Origin: Selaginella moellendorffii
Lineage: Eukaryota > Streptophyta > Lycopodiopsida > Selaginellales > Selaginellaceae
Direction of reading: 5' to 3'
NCBI RefSeq assembly: GCF_000143415.4
Contig: NW_003314264.1
Span: forward strand, 3,259,444-3,323,443
Length of the DNA stretch: 64,000 nt
The notes under the pieces are model-generated. The model did not search any database, was not told where the DNA came from, and saw nothing but the letters and a program-made list of their open reading frames with translations. Shown here one piece after another: positions 32,788 through 43,794 of this stretch. The position numbers and the translations under genes are program-made. The stretch's first letter is position 1; each line of letters opens with the position of its first letter.

Positions 32788-34295
32788 TTAATTGAACTTT
32801 GCATAAGTACATAGAGTTCTGCCTTGCAGAAATTCCTCCACTAGATCTCGTGCGTTAGGTAGGTTCTCCTCCGGTTCCCATGTTGCTTCGCAGTGTGGAA
32901 ATCCTTTCCACTTCACATGGAACTCTCTCATCTCGCGTCCTTGTCGCTTGCTCTTGCGCGCATTGAGGATGGCCTCGACTTCGTATTCCTCTTCCCCTTG
33001 GATAACATCAGGTAAAGGTCTTACTTGGTCCTTGCGAAGCAGATCCTCAAAATACGGCTTGAGTAAGTTCACGTGGAACACGGGATGCATCTTCCCCATT
33101 TCTCGAGGAAGTCGGAGTCGGTAAGCCACTTTACCGATTCGAGCCTCAATCTCGTAAGGCCCCGCGAACCTACTTAAGGAACTCAAGATCAATTCATTTA
33201 CAGGAATACATGCATTTTTACCTTTGGGTCAACTTCCGGCTGATCCCACTTGGTAGCCTGAGGTTCTTGGTGTTCAGCCACACCTTCTCCCCAGCTTGGA
33301 ACTCTACGTCCCGGCGCTTCTGATTCGCGTACTTGGTTTGCCTTTGTTGAGCTCGTTCCAAGGAATCCCTCACTAGATTCCAAATGTTGAGTCTTTCCGC
33401 TGTGAATGCCTCTACTGCGGGTAACTCTCCATGATACTCGGTCATGCCGAGTTCCACAGGACCTTCAATAGCTCGCCCATTGATGACTTCCCATGGACTC
33501 ACCCCGATGCTCGAATGTGGTGAGTTGTTATAACATATTTCCGCAAGTCCCAAATGACTTACCCAATCGGTCTGGTCTCCCGAGACATAGCATCGCAAAT
33601 AATCCTCCAGCTGCATATTCACCCTTTCCGTTTGTCCGTCTGTCAAGAAGTGTTAGTGCCTCCAAACTTGACTTAATACCCCATACCTGTCTGTGGGTGA
33701 TAGGCTGTGCTGAATTTTAACTTGGTGCGATACTGTTCCAGGAGAGTCCTCCAGAACCTACTAGTGAAGATCTTATCTCGATCTGAGATGATCTCTTCCG
33801 GCCTTCCCCGCACTCGAACCACTTGTTCGAAGAACAGCTTCGCCACACCTTCCGCATCCACTTCCGTTGTGGTGGGTATGAAATGTGCCATTTTCGAAAA
33901 TCGGTCCACCACCACGAATATCGCATCAAACCCCTCGCTTGGGGGAAGTCCCATGATGAAGTCCATCGTAAGACATTTCCACGGACGATCTGGAATTGGG
34001 ATGTTTTGCAACAAGCCCCCACTAGCCTTAGTCATGGCTTTGACCTGCTGACATGTTGGACATGTCTTTACATAGTCTTGGACATCCTTAGCCATATCTG
34101 GCCAATAGTACTTCCTCTTGAGTAAGCCCATCGTCTTGGGCACTCTGCCGTGTCCCGCAAGAGGTCTGTCATGACACTCTTCTAAGGCTACCTTCCTTAG
34201 TTCCCCTTCTGGAACATACACCCTCATTTGCTTGTAATAGATGAGTCCATTGCGTTCTGCATAGCCTGTTTTCTCTTCCGTTGGCAGCTCACAGT
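32788..34295 (-). pseudogene. Chromovirus integrase with C-terminal chromodomain (pol 3' half)
   Basis: The integrase HHCC domain has ECHDRPLAGHGRVPKTMGLL and CPTCQQVK. The DDE core has MDFIMGLPPSEGF and IISDRDKIFTSRFW, then a break of about 45 inserted bases after YHPQT, then DGQTERVNMQLEDYL. Further frame breaks follow. The C-terminus has MHPVFHVNLLKPYF and then a chromodomain (YEVEAILNARK, FHVKWKGFPHCEATWEPEEN). This places the element in the chromovirus branch of Ty3/gypsy. The upstream half of pol is missing; the region stops at the inverted LTR at 34296. Confidence 0.9.
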
Positions 34296-35437
34296 TGTAA
34301 GGAACCAACTCGTCGAGGTGTCGTAGGCTAAAAGAACCCCGAAAGCTTGACCAAAATGACAAAGAGTTCATCGGATGGGACCAAGTCGAAGATCGAGTCC
34401 AAGACCGACTCTGGGACCGAGTTCGAGATAGAGTCCGGAATCGAGTCCGAGGCCGACTCGGGGACCGAGTTCGAGACCGAGTTCGAGACGGAGTCCGAGA
34501 TCCGAAATCGGGTCCGAGACCGAGTCCGAGGTCAAGTTCGAGGTCGGGACCAAGATCGGGTCCGAGATCGAGTCTGAGATCGAGTCCGAGACCGAATCCG
34601 AAGTCGGATCCGAAATCGAGTCCAAGATCGAGCCAGAGACTAAGTCCAAATACTAATACGGGTCAAGGGGTGAAAGCACAAAGCGTGCGTCTCCCAAGGG
34701 GGGGGGGGGGGGGGCTGCAGGGGGTTCCAAAAGTATAATAGGGATAGTGAGGTCTAGGAACCAGTTTTGAAGGGACTCTCCAGTGGGGCTTCCAAACCGA
34801 CTTGAGGTTGAGACTAGGACCGAGGGGCCTTGGGTGGGAGTGAGCATGGACTTGGTTGGTGCCGGAGGGGCCATCCAAGGAAGTGCTCAAGAGCAACTCC
34901 CACTCCCGAAAGGGAAACCGATTGCGGTGCTCCCGGCTCATGTGGAGTGGTGCCCACTTGAGTACCATGCGGCTCATTGGTCCTCGCCCTTCCTAGGGGC
35001 TTGGGCCTTCCTTCGGGATGGAAGTGGGGGGGTAGAGGTACCCATACCGGGCCGTTAGGCCACGGTGTTTCGCCCCGGCGTCCCGAAGCAAGTGTTGCAC
35101 TCAAGACTTGGGATTTAGAGGGTCCCATGATCAAGTCTTGTGGTACCAAGGGATGTTAGAAACCTGGAAGCTTGGTGTGCTTGGTTGCTTGTGCTTGCGG
35201 GGAGTGTAGCCGAACCTTAAGTCCAGTCTAACCCGGGGAGGGGGATTGGGAGTGATTTGGGAATCCGTGGATGGATGGCTAACACTCCGTTGCGCGTGCA
35301 GTGAGTAGCTGAAACCAAGTAGGAGCTGGTACCATAGGCGAGAACCTTGGCAAGGGAACTTAGCAAAAGCCAAGGCAGTGTTGGACGGATAGACGAGGTA
35401 AGCTGGCAAATTGGAAAGGAAAAATTTGTGGTTTACA
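34296..35437 (+). repeat. Chromovirus LTR, plus orientation (5' LTR)
   Basis: A 1142-bp repeat, TGTAAGGAACC...GGTTTACA, matching the complement of 30715-31857. It is followed directly by a primer binding site and gag on the plus strand. It contains the CTCGGA/TCCGAG hexamer array (about 34385-34640) and a poly-G run near 34700. Confidence 0.9.
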
Positions 35438-35440
35438 ATT

Positions 35441-35452
35441 TGGTATCGGAGC
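35441..35452 (+). other. Primer binding site, initiator-tRNA-Met type
   Basis: TGGTATCGGAGC lies three bases after the LTR end. It differs by one base from TGGTATCAGAGC, the classic plant PBS complementary to initiator tRNA-Met. Confidence 0.85.
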
Positions 35453-35496
35453 CTTTTCCTCAGTTCTAGCGAAAGATAGAGGCGGATTGCTGGGAG

Positions 35497-36879
35497 ATGG
35501 CAAGGGCAGGGCGTAAGCGAACCCAGGCGGAGACGGAACCTCCGCCGGAGCTAGAGCCTCCAGTCGAACAAGAGGCTATGGATGAGGAATCCTTGCATGA
35601 GGAGGACTCTAGTGAAGAAACTTCCAAACAGGAGTCCGGTGGCGAGGTTCGGTCGTCCAAGGCTCGATTGGACATGCTAGAAGGACAGTTGGCATAGACC
35701 AATGCCCTGTTGGAGACTCTCGTACGCAAGCTAAAGCGTGACGAGAAGCGGAAGAAAAAGAGAAAGACTACGGATGCTGGCAACGCAGAAAGTGCGGACC
35801 CTTCGGCAGAGACTGAGGCAGAACCAAACAAGGTCGAACAGACCGAAGTAGAATCAGTCCCTTAGGCAGTTCCCAAGTACAAACCAAAGCCCCCACCGGT
35901 CTTCAAGGGAGTGAATGACTATAAGGTGGTGGAGGATTGGTTTTACGATATGGAGGACTACTTCCGAACGTTGCGATTACCGAGCTCGGAGAAGGTCCCA
36001 TGTGCAAAACCATACTTGGCAGATAATGCCAAGTCTTGGTGGAGAACGACGGAGGCCAACAAAGGACCAGTGGCCACTTGGGACATGATGAAGGCGAGGA
36101 TCCGCGCAACATACGTTCCTCCGAATGCCACTTTGCATCTGAGAGATGAGCTAAGTAGGCTGAAGCAGACTGGAACCATCCAGGAATATGTGAATGGGTT
36201 CATGGCAAAGAGGATACTTGTTACGGACATGGGGGATATGGATGCGTTCCATGCCTTCATTTCAAGTTTGCAAACCTGGGCTCGCGGTGAGGTGATGCGC
36301 TGGAACCCGACCAACTACAAGGAAGCGTTGGATGTGGCCATCAAGGTGCATTTCAATGATAACCTGCGAAAGGGGAACACGACGGGGTCGGGAACCACAT
36401 TTAGCAAAGGGGCCAAACCAAGGGGAACGTATAGCAGGGGGAAATTCAAGAAGAGTTTCTCTAAGAATGAGTCCTCAGGGTTCCGGAAAGGCAAATTCGG
36501 TGGCCAGCGAGCGAGTACGTGGGGAAGTCAAGTGAAAAGAGACAAACCTACGGATAAAAAGGTCAAGTCGTATAACAGCATAGGAAACAACGTATGCTAC
36601 AATTGTGGTGAAGCGGGACACTTTTCGAGGGAATATCCCTACCCGAAGAAGGCCAGAGCCAATATGGCCATCAAGTCAGGTGAAGTCCAAACTGAGGTAT
36701 GTGATCCAGTCCCTAACTCAAAGTTACTCATTACACGAGCAACTTTGGTAGAGAGTCGTTCACGACATTTACTAGCCCTCCGAGGGAAGCTTGGAGGTAG
36801 CTTTGTTAAGATCCTTATTGACACGGGTGCTTCGGATAATTTTGTGGTTTACAGGAAGGATCCACTAGTGCCGTGCTAA
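35497..36879 (+). pseudogene. Chromovirus gag-protease, truncated
   Basis: One frame runs from the ATG at 35497, with TAG codons near 35695 and 35862 that look like CAG-to-TAG changes. It encodes an acidic N-terminus, a capsid domain (VEDWFYDMEDYFRTL, AKSWWRTTEANKGPVATWDM, EYVNGFMAKRI) and a zinc knuckle (CYNCGEAGHFSREY) whose final Cys is Tyr. A protease box, ILIDTGASDNFV, follows. Homology is lost right after the protease box, and there is no RT to the right. Confidence 0.88.
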
Positions 36880-38979
36880 ACAGCTACGGACTAGCCTATT
36901 TGCCACTCATAGTAAACCCAGGGAAAGTTTACTTTCACCCACGGTATATGAACCACCGATAGGCTAACATTAATCCTGCTAACTCAAAGTGTAACATCAA
37001 GTTGCTAATGTGTCTCACTCACGAGCCCAAGCTCAAACTCGTGCTAATATGCCTCACTCACAAGCCTAAGTGCAAAGTCGTGTGAACGGAACAACTCAAT
37101 CCCTTTTATGAGCCCAAAAGCAAGCTCACCTTATTACAGTACAAAAAAGGTAACCAAATCCATACCCAAGGAACAATTGCGAAGTTTTTGCACCCAAACG
37201 TGTACCCACTTGGATCATTGTTTTCATCTCTGCGTATGCAATAAGACTAGTTGCCCAATCTCATTGGATAGTACTCACCGAGACTCATTCTCTGATACCA
37301 AATATAGCGCACATGGTTTTTACTCTTTATCTTATGGTGATTTACCATAGGATAACACCACGAAACGGAACCTAAACCCTCTTTATGCCACGTGACACAT
37401 GCCATGTGTCATATGCCACGTGTCCAAAGGACAGTGGTGTGAAATCTGAGTTTCAGGGCCTTGGGCTACTGAACAAAGGAACGGTGCTAAACTCCCAAGT
37501 ATGGAGCCAAGGAGCAATGGAACTAGACCACGAAGCAACTCCCAAGTATACAGCCCAAGGAGCGAAAGGACAGGAGTCTGGAGCAACTTAGAATAGTCCT
37601 AGAGCAACCAACATCCCAATGCCAGGACCAGCACGCAAAACGGAGCCAAACAGAGTTTAGTGTTATTTCGGCATACCGGTGGCCTAACACAAGGACATGG
37701 GTACTCCACCAGCTAGCATGGTGTGGAACTTGGGCTTAAACCCAAATCGAATGCAAAACAAGGACAAGCACACAAGTAGAAAGTAAACTATACCTTAGGT
37801 TGGTCAGCCATGCTCGACCTACCCACTATCCCTACTATACATTTGGAACCCCCTATAGCCCCCCCCCCCCCCCTTGGGAAACACACGCTTTGGGCTTTCA
37901 CCTCAAGCCTCCCTTAGTATCAGGAGTTAGTCTTTGGGATAAGCTCGAAACTTACTAAATATGGAATGGCACTAAATTGCGATTTTGGACACGGGATGAA
38001 CACCATTGTGTTCAAGACAATCTCTACATTCCGTAGATATGCCAAATGAGCAAATCTAGACACTTTCCATAAATAGCATTTGGGACCAGAATGAGACTAA
38101 CACAAAGGACATAGCGAGGGTGTTGGTAAGCTATCATTTAACAAATATTAAGGGACCAATCTCAATATCATGGGGGTTTTTAATACTAGCAAGTGCAAGC
38201 TAATGACAGGAGTTTTTCAAACCAAGCTGAGTATGCTCAACAAGAAACACATAGGGTTCCTACCTTATGTTCATCCAATTTAAGTGCATAGTCATTGACC
38301 AGTTTCTCAACTAGCCCAAGTGGGAATTGATAACAAGTTCAACAATACCGACCTCCTGCCATTGTGGTAGTAAGGAAAGAATATCTAAGAAGACTAGCCG
38401 ACAAGAAACTTTCAATACCCAAAATCACATTCGCGACATTGTTGAATGAGTGGGAAAGATTGGTTCGTGTGTGAACCAACGTCTCTCCACCTTCTTTTTT
38501 CCTAGAGGTGAGCTTTCTTGTTTTTTTTTTTCTTATTTCTGGGGTTGAGGTCTCTATATTTAGAAAATAGGGAGAGATAAAAATATGCAAACTGACATCT
38601 TCAAGGTTTTTTCTTGATTTTAAGGATTTCATGACGCATTTCTTATGAAAACGGGAGGGTGGAAGATGTCAGTTCTTGTGCAAACTGACCTCTCCCATAT
38701 TCTTGTCATGTTTTTCTTTTTTTTTTGAGGCCTTCTCAGTCTTAAGAATTTTTGTTTGCTGAATTTTAGAGAGGTAAGGTAGTTGGTTCTCACACAAACT
38801 GATCTTTCCCAATGATTTACACTTTTTTTCTTTTCATTTTTTGTAGTTTACAATTTATTCTTCATATCTTTTATTTACAAACTTTTCTTGTGAGAGAAAA
38901 TATAAATTAAGCTTGACTAGTTAAAACTTCCAAGAGGGGACTTGAACTTGTAATACCATAAGTTTACTTTACTTTACAA
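36880..38979. other. Decayed repeat-derived region
   Basis: No gene is seen. The stretch 37805-37925 (cactatccctactatac, poly-C, cacgctttgggctttcacct) matches part of the chromovirus LTR and is a diverged fragment. A short direct repeat (caactcccaagtat with gccaaggagc) lies at 37490-37570. The rest has no recognised content. Confidence 0.45.
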
Positions 38980-39590
38980 GTTTGGATTGGGAGCATTGAC
39001 TATTCTCCTAAGGGAAAACTAACTCTTGAATACTTCATCAAGTTACTTTATTTATCTGTACATGTTCACTCTAGTCTTGAACTCCTCAATAATTATATCA
39101 TCACCCACTATATGGGCATAGTTTTTCTTGATTACATTAGTTTTTCCTAGCTAAACTAATCCCACTAGAGTCTTCCCTTCACTATCCTTTTCGAACTCAC
39201 CAAACCCCCTAAAGTTTGGGAGACAATTGCTTTGGGCTTTCATCGTTGGACTTGGACTTGGTCTTGGTCTTGGTTTCAATCTCAGTCCCTATTTCAGACT
39301 CTTTTTCTTAGACTCCATCTCAGACTCATTTTCAAACTTCATCCTAACATTTTTAGGTGTTATAACACTTGTCATGTATCAATCTTTCTTATGCCCCTTT
39401 TAGAGACTTATTCACTAATTGCTTCATACTCATTCCTTGAGCATTTTGCTTGGAGTTCCACACTCGTTTTTGACTTTCCAAGTTGAAGTTTTTTATCTAA
39501 ACATGTTATGCTTGTTGGATTTTCACTTTGACCACTACCATGTGGCACTCTTTTGGCTCCAATTTGGGGCTTAGGGATTTGTGTTTCATA
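38980..39590 (-). repeat. Decayed LTR relic of the LARD-like family
   Basis: The segment follows the order of the LARD LTR at 46640-47709. It shares ggattgggagcattgac, tgttcactctagtcttgaactcc, ttgctttgggctttcatc, a worn hexamer region, gagcattttgcttggagttccac and ctaccatgtggcactcttttggctcc. Most differences are C-to-T or G-to-A, giving an AT-rich version. Confidence 0.75.
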
Positions 39591-39922
39591 TACACCTCCT
39601 ATTATCTATAACTTGTTGAGAAATAATAAAACATCTCCTATTATCTTTGCATATCAAAAGATAAACCCACAATTCCCACATTCAGCCATAATTTATCCCC
39701 AACCCTGGGAATTGTCACATTTTAGGCCACATTACACCCACAACCTCCTTCTCAATCACATTTGCACTTATGTCCATTGTAGTGTATGTGATCATGGGAT
39801 GAGATTTAGATATACTGTCACTATGGATCCTTGGAACCTTGGGGGATAAATAGGGATAAAATAACCACTAAAGGCTCTCTCATCAAGCGGCTTAAAGGAA
39901 GAGAGATAAAATGTGCTACATG

Positions 39923-39934
39923 TGGTATCAGAGC
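39923..39934 (+). other. Primer binding site of TRIM copy 1
   Basis: TGGTATCAGAGC is two bases after the left LTR end and is complementary to the 3' end of plant initiator tRNA-Met. Confidence 0.88.
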
Positions 39935-40081
39935 AAATGGCACAAGTTTGATTCCTATTAATTAGTGGCTACCTAAAATATAATATACCTTTGAGCAAGG
40001 TATATTTTTACCCTTAAATTTAAAAATCGTATGTATTGGGCATCCATGTGTACATCTTTCCTCTTGTGGAGCAACCCAAAC

Positions 40082-40446
40082 GAAAGTATCCACTGTGGGA
40101 CTGTGGTATGGATGGATGACTAATTGCCTCACATGGAATAGCTATCTAGATGAAAGTATCCACTGTGGGACTGCAGTACGGATGGATGACTAGTTGTCTC
40201 ACATGGAATAGCTAGTTTACACAATCGAAGGATTAATGCGGAAATGGAAGTGTTGTTTCCCCTTGGCTCAGTAGGGGTTGTTAGTCAATAATCAATGAGA
40301 ACATTGACATCTCCGAAGAGGGGATGAGTAATAAAAGGATTGGTAAATTCAGTGTAGAAATAAAGGTGTTGGTTCCCCTTGGCTCAGTAGGGGTTGTTAA
40401 TCAATAGTCAATAAGGACATTGACATTTCTGAAAGAGGGGTGAGTG
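40082..40446 (+). repeat. Two tandem duplications inside TRIM copy 1
   Basis: A unit of about 67 bp (gaaagtatccactgtggg ... cacatggaatagcta) occurs twice in 40082-40215. A second unit of about 115 bp (ccccttggctcagtagggg ... aacattgacat) occurs twice in 40232-40446. Confidence 0.75.
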
Positions 40447-40606
40447 TAATACATGTGATTATAAAATAAGATTTGAATATACTGTTATCGTGGATTTTTG
40501 GAACCTTGAAGGATAAATGGGGTTAAAATAGCCATTAAGGGCTCTCTCATGAAGCAATTGCCCCTTTTACAGTTGGCTTAAGGGGAGAGAGATAAAGTGC
40601 ACTACA

Positions 40607-41417
40607 AGCTCCTCTTCAATCACATTTGCACCTATATCCATGACCTTTATAATTGCCATGGTTACTAGAATTTCAAACAGTTATATGTGGATTCAACATA
40701 TAATAGGGTGTGTTCACAAAAGCTCCAATAGAACCACAAACAAAATAGAACAATCTTAATTTAATCAGCTTATACATTAGAAAATTCTTGACTCATCCTC
40801 CAAATCAATTGCCTTATTGCTTTGACTTCAACATATAACCTCATCTATGGCATCAAAAGTTTTGCCAAAATTCATCTAAAAAAGCTGGATGGTAGACTTA
40901 AAGGTGGTGTTAAAATTCAGAACCATAGTGCCATATCTTGCAGGAAACTCTTAAAGTCCCAGCCATGATATGTCCCAAAATGCTTGATTGGCAACCCAGT
41001 AAACTACACAGTACTTTGGGTCGTATCCTCCAATCATACTGGGCACTTGGTTTGTAACAATCTATTGCATCCCCACTTTGAGCCCTCCATGAACACCTAT
41101 AAGAGCCCAAAACAAAAACACACCATCAATTTAAAGCTACTTACCAATGAAAGAACACTAATTATATACATTGGATAGTTTGGTAAATAGTTTCATATAA
41201 GATTTCACATTCTGTATCTGCATACATAGTATACATGTATACCAAAGTTTTATATACTAACATTTCAGCAGTTTAAAACTTGTCAAAAGACTTCTTTGGT
41301 AAAAAAAGTATAAATGTTAGAATCTCCATCATGTGTTCCATTCCATAAATTTCATGTTAATTGCTTTTTGTTTTGTAAAGCTCCTTTCTTTCAAGTTGTC
41401 AAAAACTCACCACCATA
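40607..41417. other. AT-rich spacer right of TRIM copy 1
   Basis: No gene is seen. The first 35 bases (40609-40641) repeat the sequence just left of the TRIM (39744-39777). The right end is the 3' flank of TRM10. Confidence 0.45.
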
Positions 41418-42562
41418 CTACTGAGCAACCTTTCTCTGTGGTATAATGGATGTTAAGGCCTTCACCCAGTCCTTACTATCCAGGTACTCGAGTATGATCT
41501 CCACCACCTGGTTGACGGTGAGTACCTGAAAAGAAATCTCACCACTGTAAGCAATGGAAACAGGACGCCAGAGACGAACCGTGGAGGTTGTGAGCTTCAC
41601 GTTTTCCTGGATAGGCAGCCGAGCAGTCGCAATTCCTTGCTCCTTGGCTTTGTTCAAAGTAAGACACTTGAGCCTGTTGTGATCCACCACTCCACCGATG
41701 ATGTAGATCTTTGAGTCGTCGAGGCTTTCCAGTATTGTTTCCGAGTCTGCCGTGAGATAGACCAGATCCTGTGTCCTAGTCGCGAAAACTTCCATGTAGG
41801 ACGTCTCCTCCCTGTGTAGCTTCCAGTTCTGATAGCCTGGTACGTTCTCGAGGTATTGCTTCATTCTTCCCAGAGACGTGAGCGATAGGCGCACGGAAAC
41901 GGGAGCTCGGGCATTTGCAGCATAGCAATACATGATCTAGAAAAAAGAAAAGATGAAAACGAGCTTAGACGAAGAAAAACTTACTTGCTGGCTCATGTTT
42001 GCTATCTCTTGGTCGGTCATCTGGTCGCTAAACTGGAAATCGATCACCAGGTTCTGGCCAGCCTCGAGCGCCTTGTTGAGTTTTTCTTTCCTCCTGTTGT
42101 TTTCTTCAGCACGGACGCGGCTGGCTTCCTTGCTCCTCTGAATTGCGGCCTCTTTCTCTTCCGTGGAGAGATTTGCCCATTCCTGAGATTTTTTCTCCTT
42201 ACGCTCCTTCTTCCTCTCCTTCTCCCGGGCCTTCATGTCCTTCTTCTTCTGTGCCATCTTCTCCAGCTTCAAGAGCCTCTTCTGTGCATTCTTGGACAGA
42301 GGCTTTCCATTTGGAACTTCTCCTCCTCCGCATTGTTTCTCCAGGTTTTCGTTTTGATCGTTTTCTTCCTTCGCTGCTTCGTCAATCGCCGGAAGCGCAA
42401 TGGCCTTGAGCTTCTTGGCAGCATGCTCCTTGCTTGAATCGTCGTCACAGATCAGCTCCTCAGCTTGACGACGGCCTAGATCCCAAAATCAAAATCAAAA
42501 TCTCCACGACCGGTAATGCGCCACTGAATCAATCTGCACGCACCTGGCGAAGCGTTCGCCAT
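41418..42562 (-). CDS. TRM10: tRNA (guanine-9-N1) methyltransferase, TRM10 family
   Basis: TRM10 uses S-adenosylmethionine to methylate N1 of G9 in tRNAs through a SPOUT domain. The proposed exons are 42562-42544, 42475-41985, 41936-41580 and 41525-41418; phases agree and give 324 aa. The last intron is 54 bases and in frame, so it could be misread as coding. The N-terminus is lysine- and glutamate-rich with PLSKNAQKRLLKLEKM and the coiled stretch ERKKERKEKKSQEW. The SPOUT part has LVIDFQFSDQMTDQEIANMS, VFATRTQDLVYLTADS, IYIIGGVVDHNRLKCLTL, ATARLPI and VNQVVEIILEYLDSKDW, then IIPQRK. This is the only intact TRM10 copy in the window; its duplicate near 20.3-20.9 kb is ruined. Confidence 0.92.
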
Positions 42563-42689
42563 GATCACCCTGCTCAAGGCGCAGCTCGCCCCGGGCACGC
42601 GCGCCGCGATGGATGACAATCCCACAAGCCCTAACCTGGATGAGCATAACATTGGGGTTTAGGGCTTATCCACTGTTCAAAAATTAGGG

Positions 42690-43790
42690 TTCTGTGTCCA
42701 CCTCCTCCTGGCCCTCGGAAACAAGACAAATTCTTGCCAGGTCTCACCGTGTCTTCATTGATTCATTCGTAGATTTCGTAGTTGGAGGGAAAATTCTCAA
42801 CAAGCACGCTCAATCGAGCGCAAATTCTTTCCATCCAGCAGCTGGAGCCGGAGGCAAGGCTAAAAATCACAGCAGCGACAGCGGCATTGGCATCAGTCGC
42901 AATAGGGGACATTTACGGCGACTTGGCCAAGACCCGAGAATCGCTTTGCATCGCCGGCGTCATGGACGAGGATGATCGATGGATCGGGGGAAAAACAGTG
43001 GTGGTCCAGGTAGGGGACGTGCTGGATCGAGGTGGCCAGGAGCTCAAGGTCCTTTACTTGCTGGAGAGAGGCCCAGCGGCATGGGCGGCGATCTTCACAT
43101 CATGAATGGCAACCACGAGGTGGTGGGGACTTTGGCTACGCCACTGGACGAGTTCTCGGCATGGGCTCAGTGGTATAGGCGTGGCCAGGCTCTCAAGGAA
43201 CGCTGCCAGGGATTGGGACGTCAACCCGACGCGTTTAGAAACGTGAGGAAGAACATCCCAGATGGAGTCCCTCCTTGACTCCCTACGTAAGATGGTAGAA
43301 TCCGTGAGCAAAGACGGTGCTTCCAATGATGAGTTCAGTCGCGTGGTGAGCCAAGAACTGCAAAGAGATCGGGCCATAGAGCAGCATATTACGGACTGGA
43401 GAAGATAAAGGCCGAGGTGAGGGACTGGATTCAAGGACGAAAAGGTCAGCAAGCTCCAGGCTACTTGCGAGGAAAGGACGCTGTTGTGTGGGCATTCCCG
43501 TGAGAGTCTGTGCATCTGTAAGCTCCTAGAAGAGGTGTTCACGGGGATAACAGGGGTGAGTAGAATGGTAGTTGGGCACACGATCCAGGCTCCTTTCGGG
43601 ATCAACCCTGCTTGTAGGAACCAGGTGTTCGAGTTGACATAGGACTGTCGAGTGGCTGTGCTAGCCAACACTGCTCCTGAAGTTTTGGAAATCTGACACA
43701 GCACTGATGTCCGGGTTCTCTCGAAAGAGAAGGAGAAGGAGAAGGTGCACTGCCTGGTTTAGCTTCGATTTTGGATTGAGGTAAGTCGTA
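42690..43790 (+). pseudogene. SLP phosphatase pseudogene, copy B
   Basis: This is a degenerate inverted copy of the SLP gene at 18963-20192. Matching parts include IDSFVDFVVGGKILNKHAQSS, TVVVQVGDVLDRGGQELKVL and DEFSAWAQWYRRGQALKER, with frame changes between them. The metal-binding GDIHG has become GDIYG. The VTRIPAVERL block and the MNIEGDFRYATKEA block after GNHE are deleted. Several in-frame stops are present. About 100 bases (43286-43385) are inverted relative to the rest. It is non-functional. Confidence 0.92.
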
Positions 43791-43794
43791 AGTT

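Larger units (their letters stand above)
39778..40606 (+). mobile_element. TRIM element, copy 1 (miniature LTR retrotransposon)
   Basis: The element is 829 bp. The LTRs are 39778-39920 (TGTAGTGTATG...GTGCTACA) and 40445-40606 (TGTAATACATG...GTGCACTACA). A perfect initiator-tRNA-Met PBS, TGGTATCAGAGC, sits at 39923-39934. The purine tract GAAAGAGGGGTGAG ends just before the right LTR. The 524-bp internal part has no coding frame and holds two tandem duplications. Size, PBS, PPT and lack of genes define a TRIM. Confidence 0.85.

Noticed and set aside
35441-35452. TGGTATCGGAGC and related sites as parts of tRNA genes
   Set aside because: Only 12-18 bases match, always directly beside LTR ends; there is no cloverleaf. 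They are primer binding sites. I saw no tRNA or rRNA gene in the window, though a dedicated scan could not be run.
41526-41579. Extra 18 codons in the TRM10 C-terminal region as coding sequence
   Set aside because: The stretch is in frame but has GT...AG borders, a pyrimidine-rich end and interrupts a conserved family region, so it is best read as a 54-base intron.
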